Part shown: positions 27,091-43,500 of the stretch, in pieces
Numbering within the stretch: the first letter of the stretch is position 1
Layout: each line of letters opens with the position of its first letter
Assembly (NCBI RefSeq): GCF_020882245.1
Contig: NC_083597.1
Span: forward strand, 14,232,581 to 14,296,580
DNA: 64,000 nt
Source of the DNA: Rhopalosiphum padi
Lineage: Eukaryota > Arthropoda > Insecta > Hemiptera > Aphididae
Reading direction: 5' to 3'
The notes under the pieces: model-generated
What the model was told of the DNA's origin: nothing
What the model saw: the letters and a program-made list of their open reading frames with translations, nothing else
Databases searched by the model: none
Position numbers and translations under genes: made by a program

Positions 27091-30000
27091 CGATGTTTTG
27101 CTGTAAAGCATATACGAGTGTATTATAATGCTTGTACAAATGTGTATGTGTATGTTAACGTCGCCAAATGATATAATATAACGACAACGGTGCCGTTTCC
27201 GCATAGCTCGGGTCACAAGTATAAATAATTATAGTGCCTCACATTTTAAATGACTAAATGAGATATTTTTTAAAAACATTATTACGTTATTGCGTGGTTT
27301 ACTTCACGATATATTTACAGCTGAAACACTCGAAACGGAATCGATAGAACCTTATCCCGCGTGTGAGCGACAAACAAAGCAAAAGAAAACTAAGCCTATT
27401 AGCAATTTGTTTTCTCGCGCGGAATATAATCACGTGCAGATGGCTATAGTTCTACACTATAAATTATATAGGTAAGTATGATACACGTCGATCGATATAA
27501 TAATTCATGTAATCTGTGACTATATATATGAGTATATAACATTTTGTAAAATTAACAATTTGATGAAACCGACAATCAAATTTTGCGAATTCACGTATAC
27601 GTGGCTATGGTGTTGATGATTTCATGAATTCGGCGTAACCAGCGTAACATATAATAAACAATATAAATTATATTATACGCATCGTTTGTTTGCTATAGCC
27701 GTATAAAAAGACTGGTCAAGAGAATACACGCCGTGGTTGTCTATATTCTATAATACGTATTATATCAGATTTATTTTATATTTTATCAGTGAAATGTATA
27801 GATATTTTAGTACTATAAAATAGGTTATTAATCATGGCAAAACGACAAGATATGAAAAGCGCTAATTACTATAGAAAAACCATGATAGAATTAATTGATT
27901 TGAGGACACTAAACAGAGAAACCCCAATAAAATAAATAACGACATTTGTGAACATTCGAATTGAACGACAAAGCAAACATTTTCTATATAGCTTTATGTT
28001 ATACCACCATGTAGTCATATATATATATGTGTGTGTATAGGAGGAAATACAATCCCACTGGCTACTATTATAACATTTCATCAATTTCCTATCATATGTC
28101 ATGACGGACTTGCGATCAATAATAATTCAATCGAGATATTATATAAAAATGTTAACATTACATTTCTCTAATTACTTTGCTCCAGGTTTTTTATTACGAC
28201 TACAGTACTGCGATAAATACTCGATAGATATTTTAAGCATTTTAAGTCAATAGTTAAAGATGGCGATAAACATATTTCTGAAATAAAAACGCTAGCGCAT
28301 TTAACGTGTGGCGTATTGAAATTGCTCGGGGCAGAAACATGTTAAAGCTAATTTTCAAAGCCGACAAAATTGTATATCATTTGTATCAACGTGATATTTG
28401 AGACCCAGAACACTATTTTGCCTCGAGGCGTAATATTAAACTTCTTAATGCGCTTTACTCATAATTAACAATAATTCCGATATTCGACATTAAAGTGTGT
28501 ATCACGACAATATTTAATACCTATATTAATGTGTACGATATTATAACTTTCCAAATAATAATTGGTCGACGAGTTTAACGAGATAAAATTCGAATTCAAA
28601 AAGAAAGATATCAAATATATAATTTTAAAACTTTTTTTGCTAATACTATAAATTCATATTCATTTTTTTAATTGTCTTAAAAGCAATATCAAAATCATGA
28701 CGGATACAGACCAATGTTGTGAATGTTCTGATATCCGTACAAAAAATATGTTTTAAAATGCCTAATTAAGATGAAGCGAAAATAAAAACTTTATACATAT
28801 TACACACATTAATAAATTATTTTGAAAACATTTTAAATGTCATTACTTTTGTTATAATAATCGTTAAAGTTTGATACTGATACATGCATTCTGGAATACA
28901 AATATACCTACAATGATAAATGGAGTTATAGATAGTAAATACAACTGTATCTTGTGTAAAACGTAGTATACTTACGGTGCTTATTATATATAATACTTTA
29001 AAAGTACAAAAAATGATTAATTCGTGGGAAAAAAAGTCCTGACAGACTAGTACGTGGTAAACAGAAATAGCAGAAATAACATGCGAGATAATAAATTTTG
29101 TTTTGTTATAGACATTATACTGTACACTGAATGTGTACTAAAATTTCGCGTTTAAAAATTATAATTTTTTTTTAATATCAAGAGTAAGTATTTTTAAGTA
29201 TAAATAGTATTATAGACTACAGTTATATTTAACTTTAATATTATAAGATACAATGAAATAATACAAGTTATAATTAATTATTGTTTTTTGTCTGTAAATT
29301 TATAATAATATATTATATAACTATAATACATACTTCATAATTATTATTTAACATGTCAGTATGTCACTACACTTAACATTACATAAATATATAGTGTAAA
29401 GATGTTCGACCAAAGTAAAAATGTAACGTTAAATAATTATTTTCAAAATTTAAAATTATTTGATACATCTATCATTGCACGAGTGAGCAAGTAAGGATAA
29501 ATAAATGCATTTTTATCAATTTTATTGAAAATTAATTTCCAACTATAGATGTATGTTATTAAATAATTTGTTTAATTAAGAATGTTTTTTTTTTCATAAT
29601 TAATTAAAATTTTAAATTATAACCGTTATTTATTCGCAATATATTATTTTAATATTACATACCTAAACAAATAATGTACATTATAATATTAACATTGACA
29701 ATAGCTAAGGAATAACTTGTAGTAAATTACTATAGATTACGCTAAATACCTATTGCGCAGAAAACTTTTATAAAAATCAATTAAACTTAAGGATCTGAAT
29801 TGAAAAATATTGAAAAAAACATCAATACCAGACTTTTTTATTCTATATATTTTAAATTTTAGTACGAAGTCAGTAATACAGGTCGACATAACTCTACATT
29901 TAATGTACAAGGTTTAGTACACCCAAATCAAAACACCTATTGCAAAGTGAAAACTGTACGGTTTTTTTTTTTATTTCCCCCATTGCGATAGATTAAAAAC

Positions 30001-33000
30001 AGAAATAGGCCTCGCCTGTATGACCGTACATATTATTATCATTAAAACATTTGGATGTTTCATTCTCGTTCCATATATTGGGAATCCGTATGGATATATA
30101 CGATATAGCTGCATATGCAATCGTGGATAAGTAGGTACGCCGTATGCACGTTATACACGGAATACTGTACATTTAACCATACACGTAGGTTTATCTCAGT
30201 CATGATCGACCCGTTCAATAGATAAATGACGTAAAAGCGTTAACATGGTATTTGCAGAGTACATATAATATATATTGTATATACATGATATTATTTGACC
30301 ATAACCTTATTTGTGTAATGTAATATAGGTACGATATACAATATAATAATATAATGTGTGATATTATACCAAAGCTAAACAATTAATTAGGTTTAAACAA
30401 TATGTTATATGCATTGTATAGCCTTTAGGCTATTGTACACTCGAACATGTTGCACGAAATGTTCGATGTACAAGATATACGAAGAGGGGGTATAGTATAA
30501 CATCATACAATGTAATATAATGTCAATATTCGGATCTGCTGCAGTAATTTGCATGACGAGAAATCGACGACACAGTTAACAACAACTTTTTACCATCGAA
30601 ATTATGTTACGTAAACGGTTTTATAAAAAATTATTTAGGCGTGGATATAGCAGCAAATCTTTGATTTTTGTACTACAGATAATTTAATAATATAAGTTTA
30701 GAAATCGATTTTAATGACTTATACCTATACCATTAAATATTTTTTTTTTATCGAAAAATATATAGTGCAGATATATACGTAACATAGTTAAATCATTCGA
30801 AAAATACTTCCCCATACCTTTTGAATAGTTACCGACTATATTGACTATATTTTTTTCGAATCTTGACCGCATCATGCGTTTGACTATAATGAACTTACAT
30901 ATTTTAGTACCATGTGGTTGTATTTACCTATATAATATTATATACTTTTGTGATTTTCATTTAATTTTTGACTGTGCATGTATTTATTACTATTATTTTT
31001 ATTTTCAACTGTTATGTAATAAATAAAATTGATTAAATAAATCAGTACGGCGTTTATTCGAGAAAGGATCAATTCTTGAATTTATGATGTAAAAATGTAA
31101 AATATTCTATAAAGTGAACATCGTATACAATATATAGTATTTTAATACAATAATATTCTAGCAGGTACCTACTTATAAAATATAGGTATTCATAATAAAT
31201 GTTTATACGTTATGAATAATTAAATTGAATAGTGAATACGGTGAGTAAATTATTTTATTTTATTAAACTTTGTTTGGGATATTTGCATATACATCATCAG
31301 AACTTTCCGCTATAAATTTAACATTAATTACTGAATTCATCAGCTCATATCACATATGTGAATATTATTGTTATTTGCCACGAAGTCTAATCAAAAATAA
31401 CCACCAGGAACGTTGATATTGGCAACGGCCTTGATCATCGTATAATTTGTTCGAGTTTCCTTTAATGTAGATTTTATGATAATGGAGAAGTGGGGCTCAA
31501 TTATTTTAAAAGGCCACATACCCAGTTTTAGATTAGACGTTTAAAAAACTCGTTTGACTAACCTATATAATGCATCAATGGGTGATTTTAGATATATTAA
31601 ATCCATTATAGTCATAGCCGCATAAGACTTATTAAAGTTAAAATTAATTATTATAAGTAGAATTAAAATGTCTATAAGTATACTCAGTTATGAGATATTT
31701 TAAATAGGTAGTCTTTTAAATTTTACTTAAAACCAATTATACACAGCCGTAATTTATAAACAAATTAAAAACTTGAAGATATTAAAAGAAATCATCAAAT
31801 TAAATTATATTACATAGTATAATAATATAGTCTGAAGTTTTTAATTACATTTAGAATTGTTTTATGTTAACTAGGTAGCTAAGAAAAACAAAAATTAAAT
31901 TTACTGCCTTGTCTCTTTATTATTTTCTTCTAATTTTGTTTTTAAAATACATGTGTTATAAGAAATTTTTTTTACAGAATCATTCTCCTTCGGATTCACT
32001 TCCACATCGTTTTTGACAAAAAAATGTTATTTAGATTTTTTAGTACCAAGTGTAATAAAATCTAACGCAGTTTTTCCAAAATGGATAGGAAACGAAAAGA
32101 ACCGGAAACAACTTCATGCAAATAAGATTGTTTTGTATCACTCTATCAAAAGGTTCATTATAATGTATCCAGAATCAAAATGTTAAAATAAACAAAACAT
32201 TTATTTAAAATTGAAGTGAATAAAAATAAAAATAAATGTTGACATTTAAATGTTTTTATATATAAAAGGTCAATTTATTAAAGGAGTTTTTTTCTAATAA
32301 ATTTAAAAAAACTAAGTTGACAATAGAAAATACCGGTACCGGAAAGTTGGTACTCAATAGATTCGTTGATGCAACGAATTATCACACACATCACTTTTTT
32401 TTTTTTTTGAACCAATATTCTTCAATTTAAGGCAATTACATTGTCATCTATTGTGATCGGTTAAAAAACGGGGTTAATAAAAGGTCAATAGAGGTCAATT
32501 TTGATTTGTAATATCAATATAATTATAATATAATATTATTATTCTATAAATATTTGTAAAAATATGTTCTATGTATCTATTCCAATTATTCACTCAAACA
32601 ACTGGAAAATTATTTTGGTGTTTTTAAATCACGTGATTAATTTTAAAAACCATGAAGAAACATAGTTTAATAGTTAAGAATACTTTTAGCACGCAACTTA
32701 TTATGTTTGGGTAAGTTCAAATTGTAACCAGCTAGTACTGTGAAAGTAGTGTTATTCAAATACTCGTACATTTTTTTCTAATACATATAAAACACGAAAT
32801 TAATAAATATTATACAAAACATCTTTACCTAACTCAAATGCTTTCAAGTTTATGTTATTTATATTATGTATATTTTCGTGTTGCCATAGTTCTACACAAA
32901 GTAATTAATCAAAAAAAAAAGTTTTTTTTGTTTATAAAACCGTCAAATATATACTATAATTAGCTAAAACATTTTTATTGTTCTTATACATACTTAATTT

Positions 33001-36000
33001 TTATTAGGTAGTTAAGACTTAACATTTTAAATATAATATGTACAACTAAATATTTTTAAATAAATTAATTTAGAAATTGAAATTTCTATTATTTTATACC
33101 CATAATAATTTTGGATACAATTGTATTATATTAAATATAATTAGAAAAGATGTTTGAATATATGATTGTGTTCATAAGCTTTATTTACCCATAATTGTTG
33201 GAATAATGAATAATATAAAAAAAAATATATTTTTTTAATTGTGTTAGAAATATTATTATGTTAGGTTTAGATAAATAACACTAAAATTTAATTGTTTATT
33301 AGCATTTTTACTAAAATAAAGTAATATTATTTAATATGTACTTAATGTGTATACTATAAATGGATCGACAAACTTATAATATTATAAATTTCTAAAGTAG
33401 TATTTAAGTATTTTTTAATTGATAATTTTGTTTAAAATACAAAATAGCGCTTATTGATCCAACATTTCATCGGTGACTTGTAATCAACACTTTGTGAAAA
33501 ATTATAACTATACTAAATGCATTATTACATAAATTATTGTCACGAGTTACTAGTCCGATGTTTATAAGAAAATTATCATAATTGATCAATAAAAATAATA
33601 GTCTTATAAATATTTGATTTAATTTGTATTGAAAAGTTATTTTAGAATTTATATGACAAAGTTTGATCAATAAAAAAAAAAAAAAATGAGGAACGTAAAT
33701 ATTGACAACAATAATATACGCACCACGAGAAAAATAAATGTATAAATAATAAATGTTATGGATTTTGATTATATTTATTTGATTAATCACCGAACATTCA
33801 CGTTTATTCGTTTTTTCGAAAACTACAGGACTATAGGTAGTTATAGTTATATTCTTAGGACTACGAGAGAAAAACATTATCACATTTTAACAGTTAAGTT
33901 CGTTTATGGTATGACGACCGAGAGCAAATATATGAGTAGTGCGGAGACTCAATACCCCTCCTTGGTGCATTAAAAAAATACCCTATTCATCAATAATTTG
34001 GTATTTTACTAATTAAACAAAAATTAAAATAAACATGAATATTATACTTATATAATATTATAATTGCTAAAATCTGAGTTCCTTCATTATTTTTCGTACC
34101 ACAACGAAACCAATTGCTTAGGCTTTTTCCATCTATCTCCCCCATCGCATTAAAAAATAACGTCTATACGGCTGTTTGGTCCAATATCACCTGCTGAGTA
34201 TAACACGTGACGATCAGATCATATGTTAGTGTAGGCATATACAGTGTTACAGAAGAAAGAATATTGTGATGGCATGCACGGTATGAGAAGTGGCTGGGCA
34301 GACGTTTCGATTTATATTCGACTCGTACTATACATCATATTATACTCTATTGCTCTATCATCATGACCCCGAGTGGCCGGACGGTATTTTCACAGGGCGT
34401 GCCACGCGTATACAATACAACGACCTATATAATATACATGCGTGTGTATGTATGCGTGTGAGAGATGTGTTTAGGTCCGTCGATACGCTAAAGCTGCGCG
34501 AGTAAAACGTTTTATAAGCGTATTTTTTTAACGGGATGTTTTTTCTCCTTCTTGCTGTGGTCTGACGGTTTTGGCTTTGAGACTGAGATTTGTTTAGGTT
34601 TCGTCAAGCTAAACCCACCCAAGTAGTCACATTGCTCGAGTTGAAAAAGTAAGAAAATAAAATGAATTATAACATTGAAATAAAAATGCTGGCAGCTAAC
34701 CGCAGATGACGGTGTTAATAATAACAATAAAATAATATTAATATTTTGAAATGGCGATATTATTTATATTAATACGGGGTAGACCACCTTGTTGTCCCAT
34801 TTTTTAACATATCAGCAGACATATGTATATATTCTACATAAATATACATCATACATATTATGCAAATAGAAGAGAAAGAAAATATGTATATTATATTATT
34901 GAATGCGAACTCGCGTTTATAGAAATAACAACATATTTTGGGTCTGAATAAAATATAATAATTTCCACTGTCGAAGACAATGTTACAAATATCAAACATA
35001 TAGTAGAGTAACGCCCTCAAACCGTATATATTGTATCAACACTTGGATTGATCCCCAAACCTCGTTTTGCCAGGAGCCATTGATGAAGTTTGAATTGTTG
35101 TTTGCTCATATCGATTTTATCGTTCATGTGTAAACATAACCGAAAAGGAGTGCACTAACCTGTTCAAATAGCAATGAGTTATTTGTTTAGTTGGTGCTGC
35201 TGGGTGCCAGCCATACACGCGCAAGCATAATATTATGTATGCAGTTAAATAGGTATAAAGATGATGGGTATAGGTGTATGTACACTATACAGTATACGAA
35301 TATTAGATTTTTTTATCCACGGAAATAATAGGAGGAACTTGATTACAACACACAACATTGCGCGTAATATACAGCACACGAGTAAGGAAAACAATAGAGT
35401 TCACGTATCTTTCAAACCAAAAATACATTTTAATCATAACACTTCACACTCTAACATTTACGCTTCTTATATGTTATGCTAATAAATGTATGCCACGCAC
35501 GTTTGAAATAATCGATAATACGCAACACATTTTATATCACATCGTACAGCTCAAGACAATAAGAAAACAACATCCTGTAATATAATAATGCAGAAATCGT
35601 AAGTACTCATATATATGATTAACGGATCGTAACGAACATAACGGTGTACAATACTCCAGCCAGGTGCGCACTCTCAACATATGGCCAATTACAAAGGTTG
35701 GTCGCTCAACTATGCAAAACACTTATACTTCATTGCGAGAGTTCAGTCATCATCAAAAAAATTACAACACAACCATTGACAAAACTCCAACACAAATATG
35801 TCTTTTTTTCTTTCGTCTCAAATACTATAAGTCTCGGCAACAAAAGCATGTACATATTGCGTAATGCATATTAAAACACTCATAAAAAATAGAAATCTAT
35901 ATTATAATTAATAAGTGATTGTATATGTATATAGGTACTTAAGTTTTAAAAATTAACTGATAAAACAGAACTATAATAATATAATCTATCATTTTGGATT

Positions 36001-36377
36001 TAAACATAGTAAAAAAAATATAAACTTAGGTCGTTTAAGTTATATATATATTATTAAACTGGCTTCAGAAATACAGAATACTCATTAATGTACCTACACA
36101 ATATAACGGTTGTGTTACAAAAATTGAAAATATATAAAATCTATTATTTTAACCATTTTAAAATAAGTGGATTGAAAACCATGTTAAAAATAATTATATA
36201 TACAAATAGGTTTAACTAAATAGGTACCATATACTCGTACATGAATAGGACGTCATACCTGCTGTGTTGTCTCTGTCTTACTAACGTACATCATACCAAA
36301 TTTGCGTTAAGCAGAATATATTGTATGTTGTTAACTTTACTATTGAAGCTAATTTACCTATTATCAAACTTAAAGGT

Positions 36378-36534
36378 AAGAATATTATCTTAGACATCTT
36401 ATACGCTTTTATTGATATTATCATTTTAAAATGAATTATAACTATGTAAAATATTACAGCTTTAAAATGTTCATAACTTACTTTAAAGTGATAATATAAA
36501 TAAAAGCATACAAGATGTCCAAGATAATATTCTT
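36378..36534. repeat. Inverted repeat, two 63 bp arms around a 31 bp loop
   Basis: The left arm (36378-36440) and the reverse complement of the right arm (36472-36534) agree at about 54 of 63 positions, starting AAGAATATTATCTT. Transcribed, it would fold into a long imperfect hairpin. It could be a small MITE, or the precursor of small RNAs; no protein is present. Confidence 0.8.
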
Positions 36535-38174
36535 ATTACTTTTTAATTCGATTATAAGTAAATTGACTCTGATATTAAGCTAACAACATAAAATGTGTTC
36601 TGCTAAACGGAAATTTTCTATGATGTACGTTAGTGAGTTCACACACACATGCGGATATAACGTCCTCTTAAGGAATAAACCATAAATGAAGTAAATTAAC
36701 CTGCATATATGTTTAAAAATATTTTTGATAGTAATAAAAAAAAAATGTACAAGAATGGCGAATATTAAATTAAACCTTAAATATAAGAAGTAAAAAGATC
36801 GTATGTAATCTTGCGAAAGCACGAGACGATAAACGAATTTTTCATCATAAAAAAATACAATACTATGCATTTTTTTTAAATTATCGATGATTATTAAATT
36901 ATACAATCTATACGAAAACAGGGGCTTCGTAGTTGGTACATACCAAAATCAAAAATTAAAAAGTTAACTAACAAAAAAATTGAATTCTCTAATAAAGAAC
37001 CACCAATGAAAGATTTAAATCTATGGAAAAATTCAAGGTACAAATAAGTACAGAGACCGGATATAAACTCATATATTACATCGCACAACTTAGCAGAGTA
37101 TAGTAGGTACATCAGAGTGTAATATTATTATTTATTATAAAAATTAATGTTATTATTAAACATTAATAATATTTAAAAAAAAAAGTTCTGACAGTTTTGT
37201 GTTTAAAAATGTCAAATATTTATTTTGGTAAATGATTTTAGAGATAATTTAATAATAATGTACATAACATAGACATAGTTAATTTGATAGAATATTATAT
37301 ATTCAGGTTTTAAAATTATTAATCTAATAAAAAATTTACAAATATTTTCAGAAATGATTTTAAACTTAACGAAATTAAAAAGTATTTGAACGTTATTCTG
37401 AATTAAACTATAATAAATATATAAAACAGTACTATTCCAACACTTATAATACTTTACTTTAAGATCAATATTGGAATTTGTATTGGGCTCGTCCTGTTTC
37501 ATAATAATAAATAAATAAATATTAGTATCTAGATTGAAACAAAATAACAAAATATATTTTTTTATTTTTTTTTGAAACTCGAAACAAATTTGTTATTTTT
37601 TTTATGTTTTTCTTTATATATGTACATATTTTCTTATAATATTATTATTACATCATAAAATCTATGAAGAATAATAAATTCACGAATTCATATAAATTTT
37701 TAAATATCATCAGGTTAATATATTTCTGAAAATACATATTACTATGAGGAAAAACACATACATTTATTTATACTTATATCTGTCCAATAGATAAATTAAC
37801 ATACCTACTTATTTACAATGATTTAGAATATACTAAGATGAAAATAATTTTAAAAAATATTTAAGAAATATAATCCATTTATATTAATTTAATTTATATC
37901 TCCTGTTTATGAAATATAAATTGAATTATGTATATTTCATAGGTAACTACTTATGTAGAGAGATTCTTTTAATGTAAACATTCATTATATTATGTCATAT
38001 GTAATAATATTTTTTTAAATGATGAGTATTTTGTATTAAAAAAATCACTCTGTTTATGATTTATAATAATATTTTTTTTACACATTCATCATCTATACGT
38101 ACTATGGTATATGTATACATTACTATTAAAAACGTATATGTCTAGCATAATAAGTAAATATAATGCATTAGAGA

Positions 38175-38198
38175 TTATAGCATAATATTATGCTATAA
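38175..38198. repeat. Perfect 24 bp palindrome
   Basis: The half-site is TTATAGCATAAT and the second half is its exact reverse complement, with no spacer. AT-rich DNA makes palindromes common, but 12 exact pairs including two G:C pairs per arm is above background to the eye. Confidence 0.85.
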
Positions 38199-40485
38199 AA
38201 TTCACAAGAAATTCAAATGAATTTCGAGAAATATATATATTATTTTACTAAGGTCACCGTGTTAAATATAGATTTGGTATGTAACTAACAACAAATTTCA
38301 AAATAAAATCGTAAGAGTAGAGGTATTTCTGCAAATGAACCAAATTCTTGGCTGTAATTTAGTTGAACAAATTTATAATTTAAATAAATTGTGCTTATTT
38401 TACTCATTAGGTACTATGTGTTGAAAGTTAAAGCTAAAATACAATTACCTAAATCTAACCATATTTTAAACTTTTAGTAGGAAATAATTAAAATGAATGA
38501 CAATAGTAATACATTTTTTTGAAAACCTAATAAACATAAAAGGTATAATATATTTTCATAATTTTAAAGTTTTTTTTTACTTTTTGTATTTTTTACTGTT
38601 AAAATTAGCTATGATCATAAGTCAAATATGTGTGAACGGGTACAAGGCACTAACTGTGTTATTGTTTTTGACACCTGGTGTTATCCGAGATTTTACAAGT
38701 TAGCCAAAATTTCCAGACTAATTTATTTAATTTAAATTATTGCCAGAATTATTCAAATTTAGTGACAACTTACAAATACATATAGGCATGTCATGCTCAT
38801 AGTGATACGTGAATCATGTTACCGGCGCTTAAAAAAAAAAAATTGGAAATTGCCCAACCACTTCGTATGATAAAATATAAGCCAGATTCTAATATTTAAA
38901 TTATAGTTTTAAAAATGTATAAATTATACATTTATTAAAATATTTCACCACATATTGAAATTAATAGCAACGTAAAAGACAAATTTACAAATAAAAAAAT
39001 AAAAATAAAATGAATTATATGTTTATATTGTTCAAATTTTAATTTTAATTGAAAAATGTACAATTAATTTTAACTTTGATTTAACAAATTAGAAAACAGT
39101 TAATAAACAACATAATATAATATCTATGATTTAAGTTAAAAATCTAAATATATCCAAAAAAATTTAAGTCATGAAAGTAACACATATGTACCTGTTATTA
39201 CTAATTACAACAGATTATATATTTTCAACACATTTTAGTCCTAAACTCGGTTATTTTAGTTAAAGTGTATAATATAGTAACACACGTGTGTCATTGTTAA
39301 AAAGTTGTACTTGATTTAAAAAAATACATTGAACATTGAAATACTTAATACTATAAATGTTGTTAAATAAGAAAATTAATTATAATATTATTTATAAATT
39401 ATAAGTAATAAAATATAATATCCACCACAATATTAAGTTCAATTATAAATTATATATCAAAAGACCTATCGTTTATAAAAAGGTAATGTTTATCAACAAT
39501 CAATTAAAATACGCAAATGCTCACGTATCTAATTAAATATAACTGTCATAAAAAAATACAGTTTATACTGTTTATAGTAAGGATTACATTTTCTAATATA
39601 TTGAAAAAAAAATAAAGAACGAAGTAGTGAAAAGTTAAGTTAAATTTGAAATACGTTTTTATACTAAAACGATGATTCATTTACGCCTAGAGATACATTA
39701 ATGCATCTAAATACAAGCATCTAGCATTAACCTCCACAAACAATTTTTAATTTTTACTCATCGTCCATGAAGTTTACATAGTTACTATAGGTATACATTC
39801 TACTTAAAAACATAATTTCTATATTTTAGAAAATTTAAGTAAATTTATACATTGGTAGTTTGCACTCGGGTTTAAATCGCATAAGGCATAACCACTGCTT
39901 GGATAGTAATCAGAAATTTGAAATTATTATACACATCTTTTTATGACATATCAAATGATTTAAAGCGGCAGAATCAAAACGCATTAAAGGAAAAAATATT
40001 TGCATCAAAAATACTATACAGTTGTAAAAAAACTGGTGATAATATAGGATATTTAAATATACCTTTAGCATTGTAGTTACTAATTTCCATATACAATATC
40101 TATGCAGTATGGCGTGGAGCGTATGATGCGCGTACACGAGTACCTATACGAGAGAAGATTATACGATAATACTGATAATAGTGGACCCCACAATACGTGT
40201 TAAAGTGTATGATAATCGAGCAAACGCATAAGTGTAATAATAATAGTATAATAACGACAAAAACAAAACAAATTTATAAAAGCCATACAATATTTGATTA
40301 TATTGTACGCGATTTCGTACTCGTGTACTGCAATGCGGAATGCGGAATATTACGACGACGAATCGAAGATAAATAATCATATTATATTATATATACATAC
40401 TTTATCGTGCTGTCGTCGGACCGATTACTAGAATAATATTACATATACTACACAGAATAATGTTACTGCAAGAGGAGTCGAAGAG

Positions 40486-40527
40486 GTGTGTGAGTGTGTG
40501 TGTGTGTGTGTGTGTATGTGTGTGTGA
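40486..40527. repeat. (GT)n microsatellite
   Basis: An almost pure GT/TG tract with single A interruptions, about 6 kb downstream of exon 1 within intron 1. Confidence 0.95.
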
Positions 40528-43500
40528 TACACTTTAATGCACTTTTAATGGGCAAAGATAATTGGTTTGTTATTCGACATTTATATATTAATATTATATA
40601 TATTTTGTTTTTTTTCATTATCATTTTTTTTTTTTTTACACAGAAACAGTGACCTATTTCGTCACACTCCCCTTTATGTACACTTTGCGAACGGCGGCGC
40701 CGCGCATTAGCAGCAGTTATATTGGCCGACAGAGACATGCAAGTTATATATTTACCACCGCTGTTAACAAGGAAATACACTGTTTGCATTACAAAAACGC
40801 GTACCTATACCTGCTTTTTGCTATATATTTATATTTATATATACGAATATAGCAGTATACAACAGTTAGCATATTCGTCCATATTTGCGACCGTGTATAT
40901 TATATAATATCTCTCTCTCTAAATATATATATAATATACACTTATTATAATGGTGTAAATAGAAACAAGTTGGGAATGGAAAAGAAGAGACATGAATATA
41001 GGATTATTGATATGAGATTTTCGTTTTGAGCTCTTGAATCGTGTAATATATTCGTTTACAGTGATTGAACTATATTCCCCGATCAAATTTTAAGAAATAA
41101 TAAAATTAAAACAATTTTTTTAGTAGACTCCGTTATGGTTTGATGATAATAATATTAATCACGATTGTATACTTTATATGTTATTGAAAATACACGAATA
41201 AAACTGTATTTATATATATTATTATAATTGAGTGAAGTTCAAAATTTTAGACTATTAAATGTTATATAAACTATAATAAGCGAGTTTAAATATTTTTAAT
41301 AATAAACCAATTTTTCGTAATTATTTACGAGATAAAAAAATATCGTTATTCTCTTTATTCAAGTGCTATTAAATTGTGTTTCCATATAAATTCGATAAAA
41401 TTAGTTGTGATAAAATTAAAAAATGAGATTTTTTTTCGATTAAAATGAGAATTTTAAAGTAGTGTGTTGTGTTTATAAAGATCAAAATGTTATCAATCAA
41501 TAATTAGTCAAATTAATTTTACTAATAAAATGTATTATTTTCAGAAATACGTTTGCTCGGATACACGGTGGCAGCATGTATTGATTTTTTGATGGGTTAA
41601 AAAAACAAGTCCATGACACGTACTGTGTAGTACTTGAGTTGTGCCCTATGTTGAAAACTTCTATGGGTATTTTAATGTTTTTGTAACCAAGTAAGTGACC
41701 TGGGCACCCCCTTTTTAAACTATACAACCAATAAAGTAATCCAATGTTTACTTAATTGCTTCAATTTAAAACTTTAAATTCGTTTAACTAATTTAAATAA
41801 TATAATATATATATTATTATGGTTGACTTCTTTTTGCAAAGACCGCGAAGTATTCATAGTGTACGCCTATGTCCTATAATGAACACACAAATGTATATAC
41901 ATATAAATATATTCAAATTATTAGTTATTATCGTGACGAACGCGTCGTCATCACGGTAGGCTAAAGATCTCGTTTTAAAAAAAATATAGATAAGAAACTG
42001 TTTATAAAAATAATTTAAATGTAATTAACATTTTGCACTATTTTTAGCGCTTATTTAGCGAAGGAATAAATACACAATTATTTGTATTTGTGTCAAAAAT
42101 TTTAGAAATAAATAAAAATAATCATATAGGTACAATAAAATAATTTAAATAAACGTTATGAATTTAAAAATAAATATTTAGGTAAATATTAATAATAATT
42201 AATATTTAATTTTTAATACTTGCAAGTAAAAAAGAACGGATCTGTTTACGTATTCTTTTGTAATAGAAATAAATAAAATAGTATAGATAATACAATTTAA
42301 ATAAATATTACCAAAATTATCTTATTACAAAAATCGTTTCTATATACCATATTGCTAATATTTGGCAAACGATAAGATGAAAATAGACAGATACTTAAAA
42401 CATTTAGTTATACTAATAATTACTAAATAGGTATTTTCAGTTTCAAATCTAGAGAGATAGAATTTTTTCAGAAAAATTTAATTATAATTCATATTAGCTG
42501 ATTTACAGATACATAATTTGATAAAAATATAAACAATTTTTTAAGTTATGTTTATAAACCGTCTAGGTCCTAAAGTAATAATTATTAGAAACATTTTTGA
42601 GTAGATTTCAATTATTTCACAGCTAATGTATACATAATCAGGTTAACTAAGTATGGAAAATGTATTCAATATTCGTTACTAATATAAGAATATATTATTA
42701 TATAATTGTATATGTGCTGTTATAGAAACATTAAACAATGGTCATTGGGAGTCAATGTATATAGTATATACCTAATATACCTACGTACCGTGAAACTAAT
42801 TCAATCAACCAATTATATGCAAAATTAAAATACCGTGAAGTTAAATTAAGTTACTTTATTGTGTAATTTTAAATAGTCACGAGATACAAACATACGATTA
42901 TTAAGGCGGTGTCAACGTAAAATATGTTATATCGATTATTATTTATTACACACTCATATATAATTATAGCTAGACCCATCATCAGATTTCTTAAATTCTT
43001 GTTGCTAAACTTATTTAAATTTACATAAATATATTACTGCAAAATTACTAATGCGATATTAATATATACGTATGGTTTTTTTTTATCAGTATTTAAATTT
43101 TTTTTAAGACTGTTCGCGTCTAAAACCTATAGATAGTGGTATACTATAGTAGTATATTAATTTATTGTTAATTGCAATAAGTATAATAATGAGAAATATA
43201 TTTTTATATTAATATATACATAGGTAATATGTACCTTTATACCTATTCGTATAATATAAGTTATGTTTACCTAATTTTAAAAATTAAATACAAACGAGAA
43301 ATGCAGATCCGTATGGTTTTGCTATAATCGTAGTAATAAATTAACAATTTACGAAATTATATTGTGTTTTATAAATAAATAAATAATTTTAACTTTAATG
43401 CTTTTTTTGAAAATACAAATTTAAATAAAGTTAAAGCATAAATAAACTGAATACACAATTGATATTGATTTATAATAATATATCAGAATTGACGAAGTTC

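Noticed and set aside
33467..33883. Longest open frame of the window (138 codons, minus strand)
   Set aside because: It begins at a non-ATG codon and is dominated by Ile, Phe, Asn, Tyr and Lys as expected from AT-rich noise. There is no domain and no conserved motif.
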